Below are positions 16,092 to 23,553 of a stretch of DNA of 35,737 bases, one piece after another. Origin of the DNA: JBAWVR01 sp964583845 (GTDB taxonomy: Bacteria > Patescibacteriota > Minisyncoccia > Phycocordibacterales > GWA1-40-21); contig CAZOXG010000005.1 in NCBI GenBank assembly GCA_964583845.1, positions 1 through 35,737 on the forward strand. Direction: 5' to 3'. The notes beneath the pieces were generated by a model. It saw nothing but the letters and a program-made list of their open reading frames with translations, searched no databases and was not told the DNA's origin. Every line of letters begins with the position of its first letter. Position 1 is the stretch's first letter. Position numbers and translations under genes: made by a program.

Positions 16092-17195
16092 ATGTCCACA
16101 ATAAAAGGTAAGGTCTTATTTAGTGTAAGCTCTCTTGGTCTCGGTCATGCCACCAGAACTTTGCCTATAATTAAGAATTATATTTCTACCCACGAAGTTC
16201 ATTTAGTTTCGGCTGGCAATGCTTTGGTTTTTTTAAAAAAAGAACTTGAAAACTCTGGGGTGTTTTTTTACGACTGTTTAGATTATCCACCAATCGAAAG
16301 AGGGGAAGGGTTAATGTTTTATTATTATATCGTAGTTGATTCTCTTTGTACTTTAATACGAATTCACAAGGAAAACGTCTTTATTAATAACTTGGCTAAA
16401 AAGATTGAACCAGTTTTTATTATTTCTGACGGGCGTTATGGTTCTTATGTAAAAAATATTCCTTCCTTCATAATATCTCATCAAATCAGTTTTATTATGC
16501 CCAAAGGACTAAGCTTGTTTCAAAAATTGGCTGATTATGTGAATTATAAAACCTTTAAAAATTTTACGGCTGTTTTGATTCCGGATTATGAAGATTTGAA
16601 CTATTGTTTGGCGGGCAAGTTGTCTCACAATGACATGTTAAAGAAACTTAAACATCATTATGTAGGCATCTTGTCTTCACTCAAAAAAGAAGATCTTACT
16701 CAGGATATTGAAGTTTTGTTTAGTACTGGAGGTTTTCTCTCTTTGCACAAGAGTTCTTTTATTGATTCTCTTATGGAACAAGCCAAAAGCCTGCCCGGTA
16801 GAAAAGTTTTTATTTTAGGAAAAGTGAGTGAATCGAACACTGGTTCGTTTAATAATAGTGATATCAGGATAATCTCTCACGTGGCAGGAGTAGAAAGAAA
16901 TAATCTATACAATAGTACCAAGGTTGTAGTGACTAGGAGTGGATATACAACGATTATGGATTTAGTGGAAATCGAGAAGTTTGGGATTATTATTCCAACA
17001 CCTGGACAAACGGAGCAGGAATATTTGGCTGAATATCTTCATGATAAGAAATATTTTATTACGTCTGAATATCCCAGTGTCGCTAAAGCCCATACTGAAT
17101 ATAAAGCTTCAATAATGTTTAAACCACCTTGGAAGACCGCTGAGACTCTAAAGAAAATTGAGGAGATAATCGCAATTAATTCAATAGAAGAGTAA
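16092..17195 (+). CDS. Glycosyltransferase, GT-B fold (MurG/COG1819-like)
   Basis: A 367-residue protein. The N-terminal domain begins KVLFSVSSLGLGHATRTLPI, the GLGHATR loop typical of GT28/GT1-like enzymes such as the MJ1255-type family. The C-terminal domain has VLFSTGGFLSL, KVVVTRSGYTTIMDLVE and IIPTPGQTEQEYLAEYL, the nucleotide-sugar site (PGQxEQ). It would transfer a sugar from a nucleotide donor to an envelope acceptor. The acceptor and donor are not readable. DedA-family and GT2 genes follow closely, giving a small envelope cluster. Confidence 0.85.
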   Translation: MSTIKGKVLFSVSSLGLGHATRTLPIIKNYISTHEVHLVSAGNALVFLKKELENSGVFFYDCLDYPPIERGEGLMFYYYIVVDSLCTLIRIHKENVFINNLAKKIEPVFIISDGRYGSYVKNIPSFIISHQISFIMPKGLSLFQKLADYVNYKTFKNFTAVLIPDYEDLNYCLAGKLSHNDMLKKLKHHYVGILSSLKKEDLTQDIEVLFSTGGFLSLHKSSFIDSLMEQAKSLPGRKVFILGKVSESNTGSFNNSDIRIISHVAGVERNNLYNSTKVVVTRSGYTTIMDLVEIEKFGIIIPTPGQTEQEYLAEYLHDKKYFITSEYPSVAKAHTEYKASIMFKPPWKTAETLKKIEEIIAINSIEE

Positions 17196-17229
17196 AAAGT
17201 GCTATAGTATAAAACAACCTATTATTACG

Positions 17230-17826
17230 ATGCAGGATTTTTTAATAAATTTGTCAGTTCATCATGAAATACTGGTTTACGGTTTTATAGTTATTTTTGC
17301 TTGTGCCGAAGGTCCAATACTCTCGATGATTTTTGGTGTCCTTATTCGCCTAGGCTATTTTGATTTTTGGTCAGTTTATGCGGCATTAATGGTTGGTGAT
17401 TTGATTGGTGATATAGGTTGGTATCAAGTTGGAAAACACTTTGGGCATCGTTTCATTGGACGTTTTGGAAAATATTTCAATGTTACAGAAGCTAGTGTGA
17501 CAAAAGTAACAAAAATATTTCACGATCACAAACACAAGATTCTGTTCCTATCAAAGATTACTAATGGACTAGGTTTTGCTTTAGCTACCCTGATAACTGC
17601 TGGTATTGTTAGAATTCCATTTCGTCGGTATTTGGCAATAAACTTGGTGGGACAATTCATCTGGTCAGGATTCTTGATCGGTGTCGGTTTTTTCTTTAGT
17701 AATTTATATATCATGGTTGATTTTGTCCTCGGTAAGATGATGGTAGTGGCCTTTTTTGTCACATTGTTGTTAGTATTTCTAGGCTTTATGAAATATATGC
17801 AAAATAAAATTAAAACAAATTTATGA
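17230..17826 (+). CDS. DedA/SNARE-associated (VTT domain) membrane protein
   Basis: A 198-residue protein with four to five hydrophobic segments. The VTT pattern is visible: an early Glu (FACAEGPILSMIFG), GDLIGDIGWYQVGKHFGHRF and the re-entrant/amphipathic stretch FLSKITNGLGFALATLITAGIVRIPFRRYL with its basic residues. DedA proteins are linked to lipid-carrier (undecaprenyl phosphate) or phospholipid recycling; here that is family-level inference. An extended -10-like TGCTATAGT lies 20-odd nt upstream. Its stop overlaps the GT2 gene start (ATGA). Confidence 0.87.
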   Translation: MQDFLINLSVHHEILVYGFIVIFACAEGPILSMIFGVLIRLGYFDFWSVYAALMVGDLIGDIGWYQVGKHFGHRFIGRFGKYFNVTEASVTKVTKIFHDHKHKILFLSKITNGLGFALATLITAGIVRIPFRRYLAINLVGQFIWSGFLIGVGFFFSNLYIMVDFVLGKMMVVAFFVTLLLVFLGFMKYMQNKIKTNL

Positions 17827-18527
17827 TTTCTATTATTATTCCAGCTCACAATGAAGAAAAGTATATAGAGGAAACTTTGAAGAACATAAATAATCTCTCT
17901 ACCGACAAAGACCAGTTTGAAGTTCTAGTAATTGAAAACGGTTCCACAGATCGAACCCTGGAGATTGCTAATCTTTTTAGTAGTAAAAACGTAAAGATTT
18001 ATTCAGTCCAAACTAAAGGTGTCTCAAAAGCCAAAAACTTTGGGCTAACTAAAGTTTCAGACAGAAGTGAGTGGATTGTTTTTTTGGATGCTGACACAAT
18101 ATTAAAAACTAATTTTATCAATGAGTTAAATTTGTTTTTAAATGACAATAAAGATAAAAATTTTGTTATTGGCACTACAGCTGTTAGACCTCTGGAAAAC
18201 AATAGTATCTATGCCAGGATTTGGATGAAATTTTATGATTTGGGTCACAAATACACTAAATCATCATTTGCTATTCAAATAATGAAAGCTTCATTGAGAG
18301 ACCGTATTAAGTTTGATGAAGAACTGAGACTAGCAGAAGATCTATTATTGATTAGTGATTGTCTGAAAATGGGAAACTTCTTTTTCTTAAATACGAAGGA
18401 AGTTTTGACTTCAGTTAGAAGGTTTGAAAGTGTGGGTTGGTTGAGACTTTTTTTAAGATGGAATTACGAAGCAATATTGTTTAAATTTAATAAAAACCGT
18501 AAAAAAGATTATCCGGTTATTAGATAA
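17823..18527 (+). CDS. Glycosyltransferase family 2
   Basis: A 234-residue protein. The GT-A signature is complete at the N-terminus: SIIIPAHNEEKYIEETLKNI, VLVIENGSTDRTLEIA and SKAKNFGL, with the DXD-type motif FLDADT. The acceptor-side segment ELRLAEDLLLISDCLKMG (ED motif) is also present, but no membrane helices. It would make a glycosidic bond on a lipid- or surface-linked acceptor. It is translationally coupled to the DedA gene by a 4-nt overlap and ends at a bidirectional terminator. Confidence 0.9.
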   Translation: MISIIIPAHNEEKYIEETLKNINNLSTDKDQFEVLVIENGSTDRTLEIANLFSSKNVKIYSVQTKGVSKAKNFGLTKVSDRSEWIVFLDADTILKTNFINELNLFLNDNKDKNFVIGTTAVRPLENNSIYARIWMKFYDLGHKYTKSSFAIQIMKASLRDRIKFDEELRLAEDLLLISDCLKMGNFFFLNTKEVLTSVRRFESVGWLRLFLRWNYEAILFKFNKNRKKDYPVIR

Positions 18528-18558
18528 AAAAATCACACCATAGGGTGTGATTTTTTTT
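18526..18558. terminator. Bidirectional intrinsic terminator
   Basis: Stem AAAAAAATCACACC / GGTGTGATTTTTTT with a 4-nt loop, between the convergent GT2 (+) and murA (-) genes. Confidence 0.93.
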
Positions 18559-18559
18559 A

Positions 18560-20065
18560 CTATCTCATTATTCTGATGTCGGCACCAATACTGTTCAGTC
18601 TTTTGACGATGTCTTCATAACCGCGATTAATACTGTAGATATTGCGGAGAATTGATTTTCCTTTAGCAGCCAACATTCCGATTAGGATAATAGCCGCTGG
18701 ACGAAGTGCGGGTGGGCAGATAACTTCGGCTGGTTTTAGCATAGTTTTACCGTTCACATAGAAACGGTGGGGGTCAGCCAGTAGGGTATCGGCACCAAGC
18801 TTGTTTAGGTCAGTGTAGTAAATGGCACGCTTCTCATATACCCAGTCGTGAATAAAAGTTTGGCCTTGCGCTTGGGTGGCAATGACCGCGAAGAAAGGAA
18901 GGTTGTCTATGTTAAGGGCTGGATATGGATGGGCTTCGATTTTATCTTCCAAAGCAGTTAGTTTAGAAGGGGAAAATTGAATATCTACTAAATCAAGTTT
19001 TTCGTTCAGTGATTTATAGCGTTTTGATTTCTTGAATTTCAAACCCATTTTTTCCAACTTCAATAATTCCATTTCTAAAAAGTCTATTGGGCAGCGGGTG
19101 ATCTTGATCTTGGAGTTGGTTGTGGCAGCAACAGCAATAAAGAACATAGTATCAATCGGATCTTCACCTAGACAATATGTTACATCTTCATGTATTTTTT
19201 CTTTACCATAAACAGTGATGGTGGTAGTACCAATACCGTCAATTTTGACACCAAGTTTTTCTAAGAAGAAACAAAGGTCTTGGCCCATATAGTTAGCTGA
19301 TGCGTATTTGATAACAGTCTTGCCTGGCAAGCGTGAAGCCGCCATAATGGCATTTTCAGTTACAGTATCACCGGCTTCGTAAAGAATTATTTCTTGATCT
19401 TTTTTCAATACATCTCTGGTAATTTCAAAGCATTTTTCTTTGGCTTCAATCTTAACTCCAAAGTTTTCCATAGCATAAATATGTGGGGTAATGGAGCGCG
19501 CGCCGAGTTTACAACCGCCACTTTGAGGAAGTTGGAATTTGTTTAGATCGTGAATAAGTGGACCGATAAACATAATAATACTCCGAGTTTTGATAGCTGA
19601 CTCGCGATTGATTTTGTTCATTTCTAGTTTGATTGGAACTTTGATTTCCAAGTCATTTTCTACCCACTTGATAGAGACACCAATACTAGTTAGAACTTCA
19701 ATAATACGATGAACCTCCTCGATTTTCGGAACATTCTTTAGAGTAGTCTTGCCTTTATTTAATAGGGAAGCGCAAAGAAGTCCAACGGCGCCATTTTTGG
19801 ATGTTTTAGTAACTATTTCACCCGTCAATTTTTTTCCGCCGTGAATTTCAATATTCATTGCTCCGTCTGAAACATTAATAAGACTACTCTCTAGGGCCTC
19901 ACTGATTTTACAGATCATCTCGGTGGTCAGATTCTGCTCTCCGCTCTCGATACGGGCAACTGCACTTTGAGTTGTGTTAAGTTTTTTGGCAAATTCCTCT
20001 TGAGTCAAATTTTTCTTTTGACGTAGTTCGTGGATAAGTTGTCCGATGTTTGTAAGATCGCTCAT
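18560..20065 (-). CDS. murA: UDP-GlcNAc 1-carboxyvinyltransferase fused to an N-terminal XRE helix-turn-helix
   Basis: About 501 residues. Residues ~6-60 are an XRE/Cro HTH: IGQLIHELRQKKNLTQEEFA, TTQSAVARIESGEQNLT, then the last helix. From ~68 onward it is MurA: KTSKNGAVGLL (the KN pair of the substrate site), GGCKLGAR with the catalytic Cys185, NIDNLPFFAVIA (active-site Asp) and RPAAIILIGMLA. MurA adds enolpyruvate from PEP to UDP-GlcNAc, the first committed step of peptidoglycan synthesis. Ordinary MurA is about 420 residues and has no HTH. The start is set at 20065 because a strong promoter ends at 20101; the frame reading back to 20110 would start before the transcript. A dyad over that promoter suggests autoregulation. 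Confidence 0.9.
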   Translation of the reverse strand: MSDLTNIGQLIHELRQKKNLTQEEFAKKLNTTQSAVARIESGEQNLTTEMICKISEALESSLINVSDGAMNIEIHGGKKLTGEIVTKTSKNGAVGLLCASLLNKGKTTLKNVPKIEEVHRIIEVLTSIGVSIKWVENDLEIKVPIKLEMNKINRESAIKTRSIIMFIGPLIHDLNKFQLPQSGGCKLGARSITPHIYAMENFGVKIEAKEKCFEITRDVLKKDQEIILYEAGDTVTENAIMAASRLPGKTVIKYASANYMGQDLCFFLEKLGVKIDGIGTTTITVYGKEKIHEDVTYCLGEDPIDTMFFIAVAATTNSKIKITRCPIDFLEMELLKLEKMGLKFKKSKRYKSLNEKLDLVDIQFSPSKLTALEDKIEAHPYPALNIDNLPFFAVIATQAQGQTFIHDWVYEKRAIYYTDLNKLGADTLLADPHRFYVNGKTMLKPAEVICPPALRPAAIILIGMLAAKGKSILRNIYSINRGYEDIVKRLNSIGADIRIMR

Positions 20066-20100
20066 AATATTTTTATAATAATTTAATAATATATTTGTAA

Positions 20101-20129
20101 AGTATAGCACATATGCTATAGGGTATCAA
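20101..20129 (-). promoter_or_regulatory. Promoter of the HTH-murA gene with overlapping operator dyad
   Basis: On the minus strand, -35 TTGATA (20124-20129), a 17-nt spacer and -10 TATACT (20101-20106). A perfect inverted repeat TATAGCA-N4-TGCTATA (20103-20120) covers the -10 box and part of the spacer. That is the typical size and placement for an XRE repressor site. Confidence 0.65.
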
Positions 20130-20177
20130 ATAGATAAGTTGACAGAATAAGTAGTTGTGGTAGTTTATAAAATAGCC

Positions 20178-20507
20178 TCATTGAAGCGAACTACTTTTGA
20201 ATAAAACTAGTGCATAGGAGGAAGTCTAGTTCTTTGGTTTCTTTGTCGGAATGAACACTGTCGGTCTATTAACCGCCTATGGGAGTTGGTGGTGGGACTG
20301 CAAAAGACTTGCAAGATGGCGCGAAAGCGATTTCCTTGCATTGTTCTATAGTGTCATGATGGTTATGGAGTGATTTGTCATTCGTTACACTCCAGGGGAC
20401 GTCTCTAGGCTGATTTAACTCTGCTTAGAATGCGCACCGACAAAGAAGCCTTTCTTTTTTAGAACTGCGACAGGTTTTCAAAGTGCCTCGATCCGGGGTG
20501 CTTTTTT
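20178..20507 (+). ncRNA. Putative structured non-coding RNA, family not recognised
   Basis: About 330 nt with no convincing ORF, more GC-rich than the surroundings, ending in an intrinsic terminator. Pairings seen: 14 bp between 20236-20249 and 20437-20450 (one G-U), extended by AGTTCT 20228-20233 / AGAACT 20461-20466. Inside are a CGGT/ACCG hairpin (about 20262-20274), a GCAAG/CTTGC hairpin capped by CGC-GAAA-GCG (about 20310-20339), and TGGAGTG/CACTCCA (about 20375-20393). CATAGG 20213-20218 with CCTATG 20276-20281 would form a pseudoknot. A possible promoter is TTGACA 20139-20144 with TATAAA 20166-20171 (long spacer). It lacks the hallmark motifs of tmRNA, SRP RNA and RNase P RNA. Confidence 0.55.
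20481..20507 (+). terminator. Intrinsic terminator of the putative ncRNA
   Basis: Stem AAGTGCCTCG / CGGGGTGCTT (10 pairs, three G-U) with an ATC loop and a T6 tract. Confidence 0.75.
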
Positions 20508-20603
20508 GTTTATATTTTCATTCAAATATTTCAACATATTTAAAGCTTGTAAAACTTAGAAAAATGATTATTATTGAGACTATAACATTTAACCAAAATA
20601 ACT

Positions 20604-21617
20604 GTGTCTATTTTCACCAAAAAAATCGGTATTGATCTAGGAACGGCTAATACACTGGTGTTTGTGCCTGGCAAGGGCGTGGTGCTTTTTGAACCTTCAG
20701 TTGTGGCTGTTTCTGAACAAGACAATCGTATTTTGGCGGTTGGTAATGCAGCTAAAGCGATGATTGGTAAAACTCCTGATAATATTATTGCTTATCGTCC
20801 AATGAAGGATGGAGTGATAGCTGACTATCGTGTGACCGAAGCTATGCTCCGATATTTTATTGATAAAGCGCTCGGTGGTTGGAATTTATTTAGACCAGAT
20901 GTGATGGTGTCGGTTCCGGCAGGGATTAGTTCTACTGAAAGACGAGCGGTGATTGAAGCCGCTCTAAAAGCTGGGGCTAAAAATGCTTACGTGGTCAAGG
21001 AACCGATTCTTGCAGCAATCGGTGCCGGTATTCCCATTTATGAACCGGCGGGCCATATGGTGGTGGATATTGGTGGTGGTACGACTGACGTGGCAGTTAT
21101 ATCTTTAGGAGGTATTGTAGCTTCAACTTCTGTTAAATGTGCTGGTAATAAAATTGATTATGCCATCGCTGATTATATTAAAAAAACTTTTAATTTAGCC
21201 ATTGGTGATCAGACGGCTGAAGATATCAAAATCAAAGTTGGTTCCGCTATCCCAATGGAAGAAGAACTCTCAATGATTATCAAGGGTCGTGACTTTATTT
21301 CTGGTTTGCCTCGTTCAACCGAAATAAAAACCAATGAAATCGTAAAGGCTATCGGACGTGAGCTAAAAGAAATGATCAAGGCTATCAAGGATGTGTTGCA
21401 AGAAACCCCGCCAGAACTAGCTTCAGATATTATTGATCGCGGTATTATTATGACAGGCGGCTCATCTCAATTGCGTAATTTACCAGAACTGGTTTTCCGC
21501 CGTACTGGTGTTAAAGCTATTCTAGCTGATGAGTCTTTATATTGTGTCGCAAAGGGAACTGGAATTGCTCTAGAACATTTGGACACATACAAGAGGAGTA
21601 TTATTACGAAAAAATAG
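20604..21617 (+). CDS. mreB: Rod shape-determining protein MreB (first copy)
   Basis: A 337-residue actin-like ATPase. Phosphate-1 loop IGIDLGTANTLVFV, VSVPAGISSTERRAV, the KEPILAAIGAG helix, phosphate-2 VVDIGGGTTDVAVISLGG, the VKVGSAIP region and adenosine motif IIMTGGSSQLRNL are all intact. It assembles into membrane filaments that guide lateral wall synthesis. The start is GTG 20604 (GTGTCTATTTTC); no ATG fits before the first strand. Unlike the second mreB of the window it is not next to mreC. The sequence differs clearly from that copy, so this is an old duplication rather than a recent repeat. Confidence 0.95.
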   Translation: MSIFTKKIGIDLGTANTLVFVPGKGVVLFEPSVVAVSEQDNRILAVGNAAKAMIGKTPDNIIAYRPMKDGVIADYRVTEAMLRYFIDKALGGWNLFRPDVMVSVPAGISSTERRAVIEAALKAGAKNAYVVKEPILAAIGAGIPIYEPAGHMVVDIGGGTTDVAVISLGGIVASTSVKCAGNKIDYAIADYIKKTFNLAIGDQTAEDIKIKVGSAIPMEEELSMIIKGRDFISGLPRSTEIKTNEIVKAIGRELKEMIKAIKDVLQETPPELASDIIDRGIIMTGGSSQLRNLPELVFRRTGVKAILADESLYCVAKGTGIALEHLDTYKRSIITKK

Positions 21618-21623
21618 TATAAT
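21618..21623 (+). promoter_or_regulatory. -10 box, probable leaderless start
   Basis: TATAAT begins immediately after the mreB stop codon and lies 8 nt before ATG 21632. Confidence 0.6.
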
Positions 21624-21631
21624 CTATTAAA

Positions 21632-21943
21632 ATGGAACAAAAAAATAAACATACTTCTGTTCGCGTTGTTTCCATTATATGTCTTATACCTCTATTGTTC
21701 TTGTTGTACACTTTTTTTGATCAATTATTTTTTGGAACAAGCGAATGGTCTTGGGTTTTTGCCGTATTTTTTATTGGGACTATAACGCTGATATATTTAA
21801 TGTTTATAGGATTATTGTTATACATTGCGAATAAAATAGATAAGAAAGAGCCAGTCAAAAACATAATCCTACCTAGTATATTTGCTGTTTCGATTATTAT
21901 AATAGTCGTGTTAACCTTTATGATAATGATCGCGCAGGGTTAA
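21632..21943 (+). CDS. Small membrane protein, unknown
   Basis: A 103-residue protein with three hydrophobic helices (about residues 9-28, 36-65 and 78-100) and a polar loop with KIDKKEPVKN. No family is recognised. It has its own -10 box. The following gene starts 17 nt after its stop with no new clear promoter, so the two may be cotranscribed. Confidence 0.6.
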   Translation: MEQKNKHTSVRVVSIICLIPLLFLLYTFFDQLFFGTSEWSWVFAVFFIGTITLIYLMFIGLLLYIANKIDKKEPVKNIILPSIFAVSIIIIVVLTFMIMIAQG

Positions 21944-21960
21944 TAAAAAACCAAGTAATT

Positions 21961-23097
21961 ATGAAAATTTATGATATCGGTTTGGACCAACCAGTTGTAA
22001 ACAATGGTCCCGAAAAATCGATTAATCCAGAATCAATACAACAGCCAGTAAAGGCGATTGATTTACCAGTTGTTCCTATAGCATTTCAAGTTGATATTGA
22101 ACAAAATAAAATCAGTGCTAATAAACGATTAATGGAACTGAAACAGGAATTAGGTATTTTGCCTAAACAACCTGACAAGGCCAGAGGAGGTTCCAGTGGT
22201 TCAGTTAACGAAACTGAAAACTTAAATGACAAACAAACCACTGCCAATAATTTACTATCCAGGGAATATAGCAAAATAGAAACAAAAATATTTGAAGTAT
22301 TTGGTAAAGAAAAAAAAGATAGATATTTATATTTAATAAATAATAAAATTTCTAATGCCGGTGAATATATGGAACAATTAGAACTTCAGCAAGAGTTAAA
22401 TGCAATTACATATAAAGTTATGCATGAAGACGCAAACCATGTGCCGGAACCTGTTCAATTAGATTCTTCAATCAAAGTCTTCACGCCGGAGGATGTTGTA
22501 ATGTGGAAAACTGGAGCTGATAAATTTTCAGATTTCAATAATAAAGTTTTTCTAAATGATGAATTACGTCGAATGTATTTAACGCAAATTGCACCTGACC
22601 CGTATGCTGTCAACGAATTTAAGGCTCTGTTTTTGAAAGAGAAAGCAGCTTTTTCTCCTGGAATACCAACAAAAGACAGTGAGGAAATGATGATATTGAA
22701 CATTAAGGATGAAGCTGTAATAGATTTTTTAAAACAATATGGAATTAGTGTTGCTAGCGATTACTATTACGATAGAAATAGAGTAATTGAAATAATTAAA
22801 AATAATCCAGAGGCCTTTAATGATTTTGGAACAAATGATCCTGACAAAGTAATGGAAATGGTTCATGATAATGATAGAGGTATAAATTATGTTGCCAGAG
22901 GACTGTTATTCGGCTATCCGACTGGTGCCGTAAATAATTTTACTGAAGAAATTACAAGTAAGGAAATGAAGCAGAATCGCAAAAAAGCTCAAGTGTACGG
23001 CGTAACCTGGATGGATTATGGTGATTCCCTAGAAAGTAAAATTAAACAGGCTAGATTAAAAGCTGCCTTTGAATTATCGGGAATACTTAAAGTTTAA
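21961..23097 (+). CDS. Hypothetical soluble protein, unknown
   Basis: A 378-residue protein without signal peptide or membrane helix. The first 100 residues are polar and probably disordered (NGPEKSINPESIQQPVKAID; a Gly/Ser patch GGSSGSVNETEN). The rest is helical and charged (IETKIFEVFGKEKKDRYLYL, EYMEQLELQQELNAITYKVM). A C-terminal part with LLFGYPTGAVNNF and VTWMDYGDSLESKIKQARL looks globular. Codon use matches its neighbours, so it is probably a genuine lineage gene. No function is offered. Confidence 0.65.
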   Translation: MKIYDIGLDQPVVNNGPEKSINPESIQQPVKAIDLPVVPIAFQVDIEQNKISANKRLMELKQELGILPKQPDKARGGSSGSVNETENLNDKQTTANNLLSREYSKIETKIFEVFGKEKKDRYLYLINNKISNAGEYMEQLELQQELNAITYKVMHEDANHVPEPVQLDSSIKVFTPEDVVMWKTGADKFSDFNNKVFLNDELRRMYLTQIAPDPYAVNEFKALFLKEKAAFSPGIPTKDSEEMMILNIKDEAVIDFLKQYGISVASDYYYDRNRVIEIIKNNPEAFNDFGTNDPDKVMEMVHDNDRGINYVARGLLFGYPTGAVNNFTEEITSKEMKQNRKKAQVYGVTWMDYGDSLESKIKQARLKAAFELSGILKV

Positions 23098-23114
23098 GTC
23101 AGGAATTAAAATTG

Positions 23115-23142
23115 TTGACTTTTTTGATACTTATGGTAATAT
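23115..23142 (+). promoter_or_regulatory. Promoter of the small ORFan at 23205
   Basis: -35 TTGACT 23115-23120, a 16-nt spacer and -10 TAATAT 23137-23142. This leaves a 5' UTR of about 55 nt, unlike most genes here. Confidence 0.6.
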
Positions 23143-23159
23143 CTCTCGCTGTACTGCAC

Positions 23160-23204
23160 TGGTATTGATCGGGGCAGAAAAAACAACAAAACGAGGGAAT
23201 ACCA
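23160..23204 (+). promoter_or_regulatory. 5' UTR inverted repeat between RBS and start
   Basis: TGGTATT (23160-23166) is the exact complement of AATACCA (23198-23204), the bases lying between GAGGG and ATG 23205. Pairing would place the RBS in a hairpin and could control translation. Confidence 0.4.
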
Positions 23205-23459
23205 ATGCAAACGAAACAAAATCCAGAGGAACTCAGTGCCAAACAAAGGGCGTTGCTTCAGGTGGCGAAAGGTGAAGTGCCTGGAATCGGGGTTACTCCG
23301 CAACGCGCCGTCTATATTTGCGAGGCGGCAGAGAAGGAAAAAGCAATGAATTCGAGACCTCCGGCAATGGTGAAAAAGGTGACAGCGAAAGTACCCAGCA
23401 AGAAGAAACGCGTTGGGACCGGCCGGCTTTTGTCCGCCATTGCCATTACATTTGCATAA
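23205..23459 (+). CDS. Small basic ORFan with ribosome binding site
   Basis: An 84-residue protein, MQTKQNPEELSAKQRALLQV..., with a Lys/Pro-rich second half (VKKVTAKVPSKKKRVGTGR) and a short hydrophobic C-terminus (LLSAIAITFA). GAGGG (23193-23197) sits 7 nt before the ATG, a proper Shine-Dalgarno that most genes here lack. GC content and GC at third positions are clearly higher than in the neighbours. It has its own promoter and terminator. No family is recognised. Overlapping frames (23069-23275, 23318-23527) have no such signals. Confidence 0.5.
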   Translation: MQTKQNPEELSAKQRALLQVAKGEVPGIGVTPQRAVYICEAAEKEKAMNSRPPAMVKKVTAKVPSKKKRVGTGRLLSAIAITFA

Positions 23460-23488
23460 TTTTCTCGTCGTGTCTCCTCGGAGATGAG

Positions 23489-23521
23489 CCCAGAGCCTAT
23501 TACGGCCCTGGGTATTTTTTT
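23489..23521 (+). terminator. Intrinsic terminator
   Basis: Stem CCCAG-a-GCC / GGC-c-CTGGG with a 6-nt loop, followed by TATTTTTTT. Confidence 0.85.
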
Positions 23522-23541
23522 GATTAGAATATTAATGATGT

Positions 23542-23547
23542 TATAAT
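23542..23547 (+). promoter_or_regulatory. -10 box, probable leaderless start
   Basis: TATAAT lies 6 nt before ATG 23554. Confidence 0.6.
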
Positions 23548-23553
23548 CACTCT

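Noticed and set aside
20251..20373. A 40-codon ORF with three adjacent Trp codons inside the structured RNA
   Set aside because: No RBS or adjacent promoter, and it is crossed by stable RNA pairings. TGG repeats here arise from a GGTGGTGG stretch. Treated as chance unless conserved.
20178..20507. Identification of this RNA as RNase P RNA, tmRNA, 6S or SRP RNA
   Set aside because: GGAGGAAGTC and AACCGCC vaguely recall RNase P, but the GTAAGAG and 3' ACAGAA-type elements are missing. There is no TTCRA arm for tmRNA, no single long hairpin for 6S and no SRP loop.
23069..23527. Overlapping plus-strand frames around the small ORFan (23069-23275, 23318-23527)
   Set aside because: They lack an RBS or promoter, and one runs through the terminator. 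The 23205 frame has all signals.
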